Below the pieces are notes generated by a model. The model was not told the origin of the DNA, made no database searches, and worked only from the letters and a program-made list of their open reading frames with translations. 64,000 nt of DNA from Artocarpus heterophyllus (Eukaryota > Streptophyta > Magnoliopsida > Rosales > Moraceae), in the NCBI GenBank assembly GCA_025403435.1, contig CM046333.1, forward strand, positions 16,827,770 to 16,891,769, given 5' to 3'. The position numbers and the translations under genes were made by a program. How positions within the stretch are numbered: the stretch's first letter is position 1; every line of letters begins with the position of its first letter. This document shows, piece after piece, positions 1 to 11,792 of this stretch.

Positions 1-1725
1 ATGTCAAATGGGAGTACTGGTACTACTGAAAATAAGAACTTTTTTTGTTGAAATTAGTACGAAAAGAATGTATGCTGGAGGAGATGAGAGGAGGCTAGCG
101 ACAGGTGCATTAGTTGGGTAAGCAATGACGAAAGGAATCTGAAACAGACACGTACAAAAATATAATTCTTTTATAATTGCTGGAAAGACAAAGAACACAC
201 TGTGATCATATGGCACGTAGAAAAGTTTGATACATGCTTACATCAACACCGGGGCTTGAATTTTAAACATGGTGCTTCTGATACGAGGATATATAACGTT
301 AGAGTATAATGACGTAAATTTAGTTTAGTTTGACTTAAAAAGTTTATAGTGTAATAAATTATGGTAAAAAATAAAAGTTGGATTTTTTATGAGATCGGTG
401 ATGAGCTACGGGATCGGAACCGTTGTTGTTTGGCCGTTTAATTTATGTTTTTGGACTCATAAGGTTTTGTCTATACCTATATATATGATGTATTGAGTTA
501 GAGCTTAATTATTAACGAATTTTGAGCCTCCCTAATGCCTCCATTGTAATCTTTACGAGTTTAGTGATTTTCTTATTCTCTGCCTATGGTTTTTCTCCTT
601 TTGAGTTTCTACGTAAATTCTCTGTGTGTTTTTGTTCTTTGTTTCTATCGCATTAATTTCGTAACATATAAGATACTTAATTTTCTTCTTTTTTGATCAT
701 TTGGTTCTTTTGGCTCTTTATTCATATAAATTCCACGTGATGACTAACTATTTCAGGCCATCGCCTCTTCATATGAACCTCTTTGGACAACGACAATTAC
801 AATACCCTTTTAAGCTACGTCCAACTACATACCGAAAATTAGTACGATCTTGATATAAATTTGATCTCTATATATATGTATATAATATATGTTTGTGTAA
901 AAGAACTTGTTCAAGATAAATTATTAAGCTAACATAGCATCTTACTTTGTTGAATTAATTGAATAATTTCTGAGCGATTCACATCCAATTTGTGTAAGTG
1001 GCTCGGGAATGTATTTTACACTAGAAAGTTTTGGTTCAAACTAACTATGTTACAATATTTTTCTCATAAAATTTAATTTACAAACTGATTTTGATTTATA
1101 TGCCAGTATGAAGACAAATGATATAAATTCCTCTACACCATTCACATATTCTCTAGTCAATCAAAAATCCCACATTTGTTTCCTATCTATTTCACAAGTC
1201 CTAAACCACACCATTAATCGAAATATGCAATTCAATTACAAACAATTTCACAAATTAATCATACCCAACCATTTCAATATAGTTGGTCATACTCAAATAT
1301 CCACAAATTACACATACCCATCATATTCAAAAACTGAATAATATCTATAAATATACGATTTTCACAAATTAATTATCATACTCATAAATCAACAAACTAA
1401 TCATACCCATCATATAACTAATCATATCCATAAATCCATAAATTTTATATGCCTATCAATCATATTAATTTTCCACAAATTTGTCATACTCAACATATCT
1501 AAATAACTAATCATAATCATATATTCACAAACTAAAAAGCTAATCAACAATATCAAAAACTATTAATGTCTAATTAAACACTTGCAAGGAAGGAGGCTAA
1601 GAAGGATGGAGATAGAGAGGGATAGTGGTTGTAGTTTCAGGATGTTCTGCTTGTGTTTTGGAGAGTTGGGTTCACGATTTTGTGTCTGATTGTTTAGCTA
1701 TAAAAGGGTATTTTAACAAACTTTT
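1..1725. other. AT-rich intergenic DNA
   Basis: No coding region is supported. Short frames are broken by stops and show no known motifs. About 1230-1550 holds a loose, degenerate repetition of short A/T/C-rich units of the type ACTAATCATACCCATCATA, like a decayed minisatellite. Nothing else is recognised. Confidence 0.6.
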
Positions 1726-1965
1726 CACGACAGTTTTTGAGAAAAATCTGTCATGAAAGAAAAGGCTTACAAGAATGGTTTTCTCTAAAAACTCTCGTGA
1801 AACATTAGGCCTACCACGACGGTTTTTCTTGAAAGCCATCGTGAAATGTTCCAAACCTCACATGATAGGTTTTGTATTTTTAGGCATTCTCCTTGCGTTT
1901 GTCTCCAACATACCACGACAATTTTTAACAATATATGGTTAAATAAGGGTCGTGTAATCTCAAGT
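1726..1965. repeat. Tandem array of diverged palindromic ~45-bp units (CACTA-like subterminal repeats)
   Basis: Units that begin near CACGAC(A/G)GTTTTT and end near (A/G)TCGTGAAA recur at about 1726, 1770, 1815, 1857 and 1910. Each unit is itself an imperfect palindrome with an A/T-rich middle. Arrays like this are typical of the subterminal regions of CACTA (En/Spm) DNA transposons. Neither a CACTA terminus nor a 3-bp target duplication is visible, so this is read as a remnant. Confidence 0.45.
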
Positions 1966-4158
1966 TTCTAGTAGCATGCTTAGTTTGAACTATGTTCTCA
2001 AATGGCCCATAAGATTAAGATTGTTCAAAGTTAAAAAATACCTATTTAAATAAATTAAGCCAATTCCAAGCCAATCCACAAAGTGTAGATAACTAATTTA
2101 CTACGGATTGGATTGGTTGTCATTTTCTCAAGTCCACACATGAGCGAATTGGTTGTGGATTGAGAAAAAAAAAAATGTAACCCATGTGCATTTTATATTA
2201 TATGTATACTGAAATTTTTTTTGAAAAAAACACATATTATTTATATTTTATATTTTTAAATGGTATGAGATTTTACTTCTTAATTTATGTGAAATGACTA
2301 CAATGATTAGGAGACTAGTTTATGACTTTTAATGAGTTTAAGTTTCGTTGTCTGGCTCTAGATGTTTAAAAAAAGAAAAAAATCATTAGCAAAACCAATC
2401 CATAAACTTAAATTTGGAAGCCTAAGGAACCGATTAAAATAACCGATATGATTTGCTTATGTGATTGGATCGGATAGGCATGTGATAAATGTGGAGTGGA
2501 TTAGCTGTAAATTTATCAATCTACATAGATACGAATTAGATTAGTTTAAGCTAAAAAGTGCTAATTAGATTGGATGAATACCCGTAATTAAGATAATGCA
2601 AAATTAACCTACTTTAATGTGGCTGCAAAATTGAGTACGTACATACGTACGTCTAATTTTTTAAGATTCTACTTTTTCATTCTCATTGTTTTCATTATGC
2701 AATTATTAGAAGAGGATGACGCATGATAGTACAATGCAAGGACACAAACGTATAATGATGGTGTGTTTGATTTAGTACTGTCATCGACATGGCTTAGCTG
2801 TGTTTATACGTCACACCAAGAAATTATCAACTGACGTTACACAAATTACAAGCATATAATATAGAACACGCAAACGAACCCTACATGCATGCAGGGATTC
2901 CGCAATCACGCATTTGGATATATCTTTTCCTTGAATATATATCTATATTTATAATATATGATTGAGATCATACATATGTGGTTACTCTTATAAAGCCGTA
3001 CGGTACGTGCGTACGACAGCAAAACGTGTGCAAGTGATTTCCAAAAGTGAATGTCATAATATGATCTCCAGCATTGAGCCTTTTGGCTATAACTGTGTAC
3101 GAAGGATTAAATTTACTTGGGTGATATTCAGCTACATTTTTTTCAAAGAGCAGAAGTAAGAAAGACACGCATAAAATTAAAAACATATATTATGAGAATT
3201 TTGATACGCATGATCGAGGGTATAATTACTGAACTCGAAGTTCCTTGTCCCACGTGTGATTGAACAGTTGAAATAGTGAATATATACGTGTGAGATAAAA
3301 AATACATATAATATTTGGACATTTGGTTCTAAAAAATGCTTAAAAATATTATCAGTGTTAAGCACAATGACTAATAAAAGGTAGCTTTTACTTGTGCGTC
3401 CCATACTATGGGTCTCACTTTCTATCAATCGATAATACTTAACACCCCCGGTGCCTTATTGAAATGATCTTTAGTTCTTGACATTTAAAATGTCTCAAAA
3501 CTGATCCCGCTCTATCTAAGTTGTGATCATTGTCATTCCATTTTATCCGTCTAAACAAAGTAGATCACGTGCCACGCATGTGCTATTAAAGTGAGGGCAA
3601 AATAGACATTTCTATGGCTTTTAAAGGTGATTACATATTGCCAATGTGTTTGATTTGGTGTTCATATCCCAATATTAGTATAGCCGTTTGGTGTGAATTT
3701 TAAGGTTTTCCCTCTAAATATATCCTATTACGTCTACAGGGCTTGAGCTAATTTCGAACTTCTCACGACGTCTATTATCCAACTGTTCATCAGACACGTC
3801 TAAGCTGTTGTTTTATGTCAAGTTCCAAACAAAGTTTATAGTGCCAGTTTTATGTCAATTTTAGGACATTTTAAACGTTATGGCATGTTTGGGTATATTT
3901 TTTGGGATTAACCACACATATAATTCTTACACAATACTGTTGTTTCTCTTAGCAAAAATATTGTCGAAGAGTTGGGTTGTTATAATAATGAATAAAATAG
4001 TGAGTTTGTATTTTTAATCTTTGGTAGATATTCCTTGATTTCCATTTGTTGATATACACATTTCATATAATTAATTGTTATATTTCTCTTTCTATTAGTA
4101 CATCAGCCAATTATTATTTTTTTTCAACATTTAATAGGTTGGGATTCTGTCTTGTTCA
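1966..4158. other. Intergenic DNA, no gene seen
   Basis: The sequence is AT-rich with no supported ORF. About 2060-2600 contains several copies of ATTGGATTGGTT-like strings in both orientations. Similar strings flank E3 near 50.6 kb and 59.3 kb, which suggests decayed copies of one low-complexity transposon family. Nothing further is recognised. Confidence 0.5.
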
Positions 4159-4166
4159 CTTCAAAC
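4159..4166. repeat. 8-bp target-site duplication, left copy (CTTCAAAC)
   Basis: CTTCAAAC sits directly before the element at 4167 and is repeated exactly at 4882-4889 directly after its end. Eight-base duplications are the hallmark of hAT transposition. Confidence 0.85.
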
Positions 4167-4881
4167 TAGGGGTGCACAAAAACCGCCCCGCAACCGCCGC
4201 CCGCCCACAACCGCCGCCCGCCCGCCCAAAAAAAAGACTATGCGGGTTCAACCCGCCCATTCGCGGGTTCAACCCGTCCGCCTACATATGTTGGCGGGCG
4301 GGTACGGTTTTAAATTTTAGGGGGCGGGTTCAACCCGAACCCGCCCGCCTAATTCTTAAAAAAAAAAAAAAAATCTTAATCTAAACCTCTCCCACTCCTC
4401 ATTCTTTAAAAAGAAAAATAACATTTGACTTTGTTCATTATTTCATCTGTAGTATCCTGTTATTTTCGAACCCAATGAACAGGTTTTATGGAAGAACAAG
4501 AATTCTTGACTTTGTTCATCACTTCATATATAGTTGATGTTTCTTGTTGCAATGAATGATTATGTTTCTTAATTTGTTGTGAATATGGTTATTGTCTTTA
4601 GGCGTCAAACTTGGTTGTTGTTGAGAATGCTTCATACATTATCGTCTTATATTTTCTACAAATTTTCTTCACTTTTTTTTAATAAAAAAGAGCTCAAAAA
4701 ATTATATTGTACATTAGTGTAGACCCAACCCGCCCAACCCGCCCGCACCTGCGCGCCCCCAAACCGAAACCGCCCGCCACTCCATGGGCGGTTTGTGGGT
4801 TGGTTAATCGCCAACCCGCCACTTAAAAAAACCTCCCCGCACCCTCCCAAAAACCGCCTACCCGCCCGTTGTTCACCCCTA
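4167..4881. mobile_element. Non-autonomous hAT transposon (715 bp)
   Basis: The ends are inverted repeats: TAGGGGTGCACAA at the left, and at the right, read on the minus strand, TAGGGGTGAACAA (one mismatch in 13). An exact 8-bp duplication flanks the element, as expected for hAT. The subterminal parts are strikingly GC-rich, with repeated GCGGGTT/AACCCGCC strings in both orientations able to fold back on each other. The middle is AT-rich. There is no transposase ORF, so movement would need an enzyme supplied elsewhere. A proline- and arginine-rich open frame across the left GC-rich end is a composition artefact. Confidence 0.85.
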
Positions 4882-4889
4882 CTTCAAAC
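4882..4889. repeat. 8-bp target-site duplication, right copy (CTTCAAAC)
   Basis: Exact copy of 4159-4166, directly after the right terminal inverted repeat. Confidence 0.85.
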
Positions 4890-4947
4890 TGAGGCTCTCC
4901 ATCCCAAAAAACGACAGCCTTGATCAGATGACGGGGCTTCTATATTA

Positions 4948-7046
4948 TGTCACGCCCCGGAGTACGGGAGGTGACGTGGCAGAATATTTAGATTAATTAA
5001 AAGAGAATTTAATTAAAAATTGAGAGTTTGAGAATCAAATTAAATAAAACTTAAGAAGATTTTCCACCACATTTTATAAAAGAATTTATAAATATTAAGC
5101 AGGTAATAAAAATCGCGAATATGGGTTCCACAACCCACAACTTGTGCATACACATGGAGCTGACAATATCATAAATACAATTACAGTCCAGGTACAAATC
5201 AAGTTAAAGTCTTACATGCCTTGATTAATAACACAGAATATAAATAAATTCTCCTATTGCTCCTGAGTTCGGTCCGAAGAATCTTCTCCAAACCTAAAGG
5301 GGAAACCACCTAGGGGAAATTTAAAACAGATAAAACATGAGCGAAAGGCTCAGTAGGACTAAGTTTTATAAAATAGTTTAATGCAAAGAAATATAGCATC
5401 ATTAGAAGTTATACAAAGGAAACTTAAATAAATAAATAAATAATTTGAGTAGAACCGTTCTGTCACAGAACAGTCCACTCATCAAATCAAAACACCAATT
5501 TACTTTTACCTAGGCATACCATGATATCACCACCGTAGTGGCCCAGCTGGGTTTCGGGACCTGCCCCCAAGGTCGATCGCTACACGACCCGATCTCTGAT
5601 ATGGCATCATGCCCATGTGTTTATTATCATTATCATTCAAAACCCAATTACCGAGTGTTGTCAATTACATTTATTATGAAATTCATTTCAGATCACGGTA
5701 TAATAAAATATAACCGATAAAACCATTTTCAAACAACCGTTGAAAATATTTTGATAGAAATCATTTTCAAAGGCAAAACATTTCAAAACTAGGCTACCAA
5801 AGAAATATGATAGAAGTCCTACCTCAATACTCGTGCCGGTGCCCCACACCGTAATCCCGATCCGCTATACGTTAGCTCCACGGAACCACGAACAATCCTA
5901 GATACAAACTAAGTCGATCAATATCTAGTTCGAAACATTCTATGTTACTAAATCATTTCATGATGTCCTAGTGTGCCATTTGTACCTTTAAAATCATCCT
6001 ATAAGGTTGGGATTTAAATCAGGGTTCAAAACAGTAAAAACGGGTAAAAATCACAAAATTTTTCATGCCTCGATCGGCCTGTCGGACGCCCTGCTTCGGC
6101 CTGTCGAACTGCACAGTTCGGCCTGCCGGAAGCAAAGTTCGGTCGGCCGAACATTTCCTAGATTCGGCCTGCCGGTCGGAAGAACACCGGCCTGCCGAAC
6201 TGGGAAAATCCAGAAATCCCAGCCACGGGTTTCTCGATCCCCAAAATTTAAATCTTGATTCTAACCTGTTTTTCTCAAATCCCAGGCATGAAAAACAATC
6301 ATAGTTGATAGAAAAACATACTAGAACATGTTTGAACTCATTTAAACAAGATTTAAACTCAAAATCCTCAAAAATTCAAAAATGAGAAAATGAGAGGAAA
6401 AATGAAAAATCTTGAATTCAATCCGTTTTTCTTCAATCTAAGCTTAGATTCTAGTTGTTCTAAGTTCATTTAACACAAATCCACGGTTTTCTAAGCTTAA
6501 ACAAACTTAGATTTCAAAAACACACAAAATTGGAAATTTTGTAAAAAGTTTAGAAATTCGAATCTAACCTCGAATCGAAGCTTCAATCCGCGTTCTCGGT
6601 TGCCGAATCACGTCCCTGAGCTTCCTCCTTGCTGTTCCGAAGCTTGGATTCGAATGTGGTTTCAAAAATTTGAGAGAGATAAAGAGAGAGAGGCTGCTGA
6701 GGGAGAGTCAAGAAGAAGAGAGAGGGAGATGCGTGAGAGTGAGGAGAGAGAGAGAGGAAGGAAATAAATAGAGAAAATCGGTGGGCGGTTTTACTATGCG
6801 AAAACCATGTGCCGCTCACGGTTTTGTAAAAAGGAGTATTTTTAACATTTTACAAATTGTTGTGTTTTAAAACTCAAAACATCATTTTAAAACAATAAGA
6901 AATCCTTCGAATTCATTAATTTAACAAAACAACCAAAAATTCAAAAATCCAACCAAATAGTCTAATAAATGTTAAAACGTTAATTATGACACACTAATTC
7001 ATCATTTACATTACACTTAACATTAAATAAATTTCGGGACGTTACA
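4948..7046 (-). repeat. E1 LTR, left copy (3' LTR of the minus-strand element)
   Basis: 2099 bp, pairing with 11793-13943. It contains a short array of CGGCCTGCCG-type GC-rich palindromes at about 6070-6200, a GA-rich tract near 6670-6770, and A/T-rich DNA elsewhere. It lacks a ~45-bp unit of the GC-rich array that the right LTR has. ORFs read through it have no known domains. Confidence 0.93.
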
Positions 7047-7084
7047 GCTCTCCACCCCTAAAAGAAATTTCGTCCTCGAAATTT
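7047..7084 (-). promoter_or_regulatory. E1 polypurine tract and conserved upstream palindrome
   Basis: On the minus strand a purine run (AGGGGTGGAGAG) lies directly before the LTR and would prime plus-strand DNA synthesis. Just upstream, 7064-7084 is a near-perfect palindrome (AAATTTCG AGGA CGAAATTT). The same palindrome in the same place occurs in E2 (21154-21174) and E3 (53080-53101). Confidence 0.75.
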
Positions 7085-7094
7085 ACAACTCGTC

Positions 7095-10000
7095 TCAAAA
7101 ACAAAACAAATGCGGATACAGCTCCCGCATACTCGACTCTAATTCCCAAGTGGCTTCATCAACCCCGTGATGCTGCCACACGACCTTTACCAACGGTATC
7201 TCACGACGACGCAAGCTAATCACCTTTCGGTCGATAATCTGAATTGACACTTCTTTGTATGTCGTATCTTCCTGAACCTGCACATCGCGGAACGAAACTA
7301 TCTTGCCCTGCTCAGGTGGACACTTCCTAAGCATCGACACATGAAACACATCATGCACATGAGAAAGTTCGGGCGGAAGATCAAGCCGATAAGCGACCAC
7401 ACCAACACGCTGAGTGATCTCGAACGGCCCGATATACCTCGGCGCGAGCTTCCCACTCACTCCGAACCGCATAGTTCCCTTACGAGGTAATACCCTTAAG
7501 AGAACGAAATCTCCAACCGCGAACTCTAAAGGTCTACGTCTCCTATCCGCGTAGCTCTTCTGTCGACTCTGGGCTGCCCTCAACCGATCTCGAATCACCG
7601 TGACTTTCTCGTTGCCATCACGAATCTCATCTGGCCCAAGAATAACTCTATCTTCCGACTCGGTCCAACACACAGGTGACCGACACGGTCGCCCATACAA
7701 CGCCTCAAATGGTGCCATGCCGATACTCGCCTGATAACTGTTGTTGTACGCGAACTCCGCCAAATGCAAACATTGCTTCCAATTTCCACCGAAGTCTAAC
7801 GTACAAGCACGTAACATATCCTCAAGAATCTGAATAACCCGCTCAGACTGCCCATCAGTCTGAGGATGAAACGCCGTACTGAAGTTCAAATCCGTACCCA
7901 AAGTCTCCTGAAAACTCTTCCAGTACTTAGCATTAAACCTGGTGTCTCAATCAGAGGTGATGGACAAAGGAACTCCATGCAACCTCACAATGTTCTGCAT
8001 ATACAACTCCCCAAGAATCTTCCTCGAACACGTCGACCTAAACGGAATGAAATGCGCCAATTTCGTCAACCTGTCGACCACAACCCAAACTGCATCGTGC
8101 CGCTGCTCCGTTCTCGGCAAACCTGTGAGGAAATCCATCGTCACATGTTCCCATTTCCATCCTGGAATAGGAAGCGGCTGAAGCTGACCTGCAGGCTTCT
8201 GATGCTCAGCTTTCACCTGGAGACACGTCAAACACTTGGCCACGTACTCGCGAACATCTTTCTTCATGCCTCTCCACCAATATTGCCTCTTCAAATCACG
8301 ATACATCTTGGTGCTTCCCGGATGAATAGCGAACTGAGACCTATGAGCTTCGTCTAGAACGGCTTTCGTCACCTCAGCGATAACTGGAACTGCAAGACGC
8401 TCCCGAAAGTACAACGATCCATCTGCATGCACGCTCCATTCCTCGAACTGCTCCCCATTCTGAATTCGCGACCAAATCCCCTGCAAATGTCGATCCTGCC
8501 ACTGGCTTTGCTTCACTGTCCGAACAAGAGCTGGAGTCGCTTCCACATGATATAACGAAACTCGATCACCATCTTCATGATACAGTAGCCGATACTCACT
8601 CACTGTCGCATCCCTGCTCCAGTCCTCAAAAATCAAACAAGCGAGAATCCCTAAAGACTTCCTGCTAAGCGCGTCTGCGACCACATTAGCTTTCCCGGGA
8701 TGATACTGCAACGCGAAATCATAATCCTCCATGTACTCCACCCATCTGCGCTGCCTCAGATTAAGATCCCTCTGAGTGAACAAATATCTCAAACTCTTGT
8801 GATCGGAGAAGACCTGAAACGATGCTCCATATAAATAACACCTCCAAATCTTCAGCGCGTAGATCACCGCTGCAAGCTCTAAATCGTGAGTAGGATAATT
8901 CTGCTCGTGAGGTCGTAGCTGTCTCGATCCGTACGCAACCACACGTCCATGCTGCATCAACACGCATCCAAGTCCGCGCCCTGAAGCATCAGCATAAACC
9001 TCATACGGCTCATCACTGCTAGGAATAATCAACACTGGAGCTGAAGTCAACCGGTTCTTCAATTCCTGAAAAGCAAGCTCACAATCTTCATCCCACTCAA
9101 ACCTGACATTTTTCTTGATCAATCTTGTCAACGGAGCTGCAATCTTCGAAAAATCCTTTACAAATTTCCTGTAATATCCAGCAAGACCTAAGAAGCTGCG
9201 AATCTCCGCTACATTCCTTGGTTGTTCCCACTCCAATATAGCTTCAATCTTGGACGGATCCACTGAAATACCATGCTCCGAGATGATATGACCCAGAAAC
9301 TTGACCTCAGTCAACCAGAACTCACATTTTTCCCTCTTAGCATACAACTGGTGCTCCCGCAGAGTCTGAAGCACGATCCGAAGATGCTGTTCATGCTCCT
9401 CCCAAGTCTTAGAATACACAAGAATGTCATCGATGAACACGATCACAAACTGATCCAGATACGACCTAAATATCCTGTTCATCAGATCCATAAAAGCTGC
9501 CGGAGCATTCATCAACCCGAAAGACATAACCAGAAACTCGAAATGCCCATACCGAGTCCTAAAAGCTGTCTTGGGAATATCCTCTTCCTTGATCCTGAGC
9601 TGATGATAACCTGAACGCAAATCAATCTTCGAGAAGTATCGCGAACCTCCCAACTGATCAAACAACTCATCAATCCTAGGCAAGGGATACTTGTTCTTCA
9701 CCGTAACACGATTTAGCTGCCGATAATCCACACATAACCTGAGAGTCCCATCGTGCTTCTTAGCAAACAAAACAGGTGCTCCCCACGGAGATGTGCTATT
9801 CCGAATATATCCTTTATCAGCAAGCTCCTGAAGTTGCTTCCTCAATTCCTTCATTTCTGCTGGCGCCATCCGATAAGGTGCCATAGAAATCGGTGATGTC
9901 CCTGGAAACAACTTGATACCAAACTCAATCTCCCGATACGGTGGTAACCCTGATAACTCGTCGGGGAAGACATCCTCGAACTCATCAACCACCGAAATCA

Positions 10001-10499
10001 CTGCACTACCTTTCGAAACATAGGGCTCGCAATCTAGATTGGCAAGAAAAGCAAAACAATCTAGATTCCTTCGCCCTCCTAGACACGACTTTATAAGGCG
10101 CTCCCTCATTAACCAATCACCACCACCTTGGTAAGTGATTACCGTCCCCCTATCAGACACTAGGGTTACTTTTCTAAGTTGGCAGTCCACGACTGCACTA
10201 TACCTGGACAACCAGTCCATCCCTAAGATTACATCATAGGAACTCATGGGGAGTACAATCAAATCACTTTTCAAAATCTCATCCCCAATCTTTATTTTAC
10301 AAGATTTACACATACAATTTACACACACCCGCCCCAAGGGAGAAGTTATGACTAGGGGTTCATTAAACTCTTCTACTTTTAATCCCAAGGCATGTACAAA
10401 AGAACTCGAAATGAGAGAATGAGAGGCACCGGTATCAAATAAAACGCGAGCTAAAGATCTGGAAACCAAAATCATACCATCGACAACCGCGTTACCAGT
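7095..10499 (-). pseudogene. E1 pol: protease-RT-RNase H-integrase-chromodomain, broken by one TGA
   Basis: The frame continues from gag after the TAG at 10500-10502. An ATG lies at 10475. In order: aspartic protease with DTGASHS near residue 15 of the 10475 frame; reverse transcriptase with VDYRQLN and FIDD near residue 346; RNase H with YADASG near residue 494; the integrase HHCC region (HPG...CLTC) and catalytic core. A TGA at 7947-7949 falls immediately after the Asp of ITSD, where E2 has Arg (DRDTRF). The same frame resumes for about 284 more codons (HPQTDGQSERV with the last catalytic Glu, then a C-terminal VVWQHH...ATWE stretch that resembles a Tekay chromodomain). The integrase would lose its third acidic residue, so this copy should not integrate by itself. 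Confidence 0.93.
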
Positions 10500-11687
10500 C
10501 TAAAAATCTGACCGTCCACATGCCATTGCATGAACCTGCACTGGCGCCTTCCCTTTTCCTCTACCGACATTACTGGGTCCTGGATTACTCGGCCGATGCT
10601 GCTGAGATGGAGACGACTGCACACTACCTGTACTCGGCGCTCTATATTGAGGAACACTGCGCTGAAAATACTGCGGCTGCTGCCCTCGCGCCGGATGTGA
10701 GAATTGCTGAGGAGAAAACTGCGGATACTGCAACTGCGGGTACTGCGGAGGCGGAGGTAGGGTCTGAGGCTGAGGCTGAGATGAACGACTGGCATCCTCC
10801 CCGGTCTGAGATCCAAGACGAGCACTCCTGATCGGGCAATTCCTCTTGATGTGTCCGGGCTGCTGACAGAAATGACAATGAAAGCTGTAGGGGTTGCTGC
10901 GCCCGCTGCAAGACGAACTGCTGCTACCACTGGTCGCACCGCCTTGCTTGCCTTTCCCCGGAGCTGGACGACTACTAATGCTCTTCCTGCCACTCCTCTG
11001 CGGTCCTCCTGAAGCCTTGGCTCGGTCCTCACAATACTGCACGTAATCATTCTCCACGGAGATCACCGACGACACAAGCTCTCCGAAACTCCTAAGTCGT
11101 AGAGCAACCACCTGCCGCCGAATAGGAGCCTTGAGCCCTTCCTGGAACTTGATACACTTTTCACGCTCCGATGCCACAGCTGATAGAGCAAACCTAGCCA
11201 ACTCATTAAACTTTGCCTCATACTCCCGAACTGATAGATCACCCTGTTGCAATCTATAAAACTCAGCTGCCTTCTGGTCTCTATATCCCTGTGGAAAATA
11301 CCGATCATAGAACAACTCCTCGAACTTGTCCCAACTGATATCGCCACCGCGCTCCAGACGCTTAGTTTGTTTCCACCAGGTGTTGGCGCCACCCTCGAGC
11401 TTGTACGCCACGAATTCCACTCGATACTCCTCAGGCACACCAAGAGTATCTAGATGCTTCAAGATCGAATCCAACCAATATTCTGCTAACTGCGGATCCC
11501 CATTGCCATCAAAAGTTGGAATAGACGCCCGTCGAAATTCCTTAAAGAAAGCATGCCGACTACCAACACTGGAGTCTTCCGGTCTAGCCCTAGCTGTCAT
11601 CTACCGGAAAGCCGCAAACATAGACCTCATCATGCTCTCATCATTTCCGAACTCGGCGTCAGCAGTCGAACGACGTCTAGGTGCCAT
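10500..11687 (-). pseudogene. E1 gag (capsid-nucleocapsid), broken by one TAG after 28 codons
   Basis: The likely original start is the ATG at 11685-11687 (MAPRRRS...), matching MPPRRQ at the start of E2 gag. An in-frame TAG at 11601-11603 interrupts it, and an ATG directly after the stop (11600) opens 366 further codons. These hold a retrotransposon gag core (PTFDGNGDPQLAEYWLD, then TWWKQTKRL) and one zinc knuckle, CHFCQQPGHIKRNC (CX2CX4HX4C). Downstream comes a Gln/Pro/Ser-rich tail. The frame ends at TAG 10500-10502 but continues in phase into pol, whereas E2 has an unbroken gag-pol frame. The TAG is probably a mutation rather than a programmed stop. Confidence 0.9.
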
Positions 11688-11777
11688 TCTCTCACTTCTG
11701 AAAACAAAATTTGGACTGTCAGAGGTATTTCATTGTCAAACCTATGTGTGCATAATTCCCAAGGTTCATAACCTTGA

Positions 11778-11789
11778 GCTCTGATACCA
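11778..11789 (-). promoter_or_regulatory. E1 primer-binding site for initiator tRNA-Met
   Basis: On the minus strand TGGTATCAGAGC lies 3 bases inside the right LTR. It is complementary to the 3' end of plant initiator tRNA-Met, the usual primer of plant gypsy and copia elements. On the + strand a short inverted repeat (CAAGGTT...AACCTTG) adjoins it at 11760-11776. Confidence 0.88.
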
Positions 11790-11792
11790 TTC

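Noticed and set aside
4046..4384. Pro/Arg/Ala-rich 112-codon frame
   Set aside because: It crosses the GC-rich end of the hAT element. Composition alone keeps it open.
7866..8357. A 163-codon + strand frame
   Set aside because: It lies antisense to E1 integrase and its content mirrors that coding sequence.
10500..10502. TAG between E1 gag and pol considered as a programmed read-through site
   Set aside because: E2 has an unbroken gag-pol frame at this point and E1 has two other nonsense codons, so mutation is the simpler reading. It is not fully excluded.
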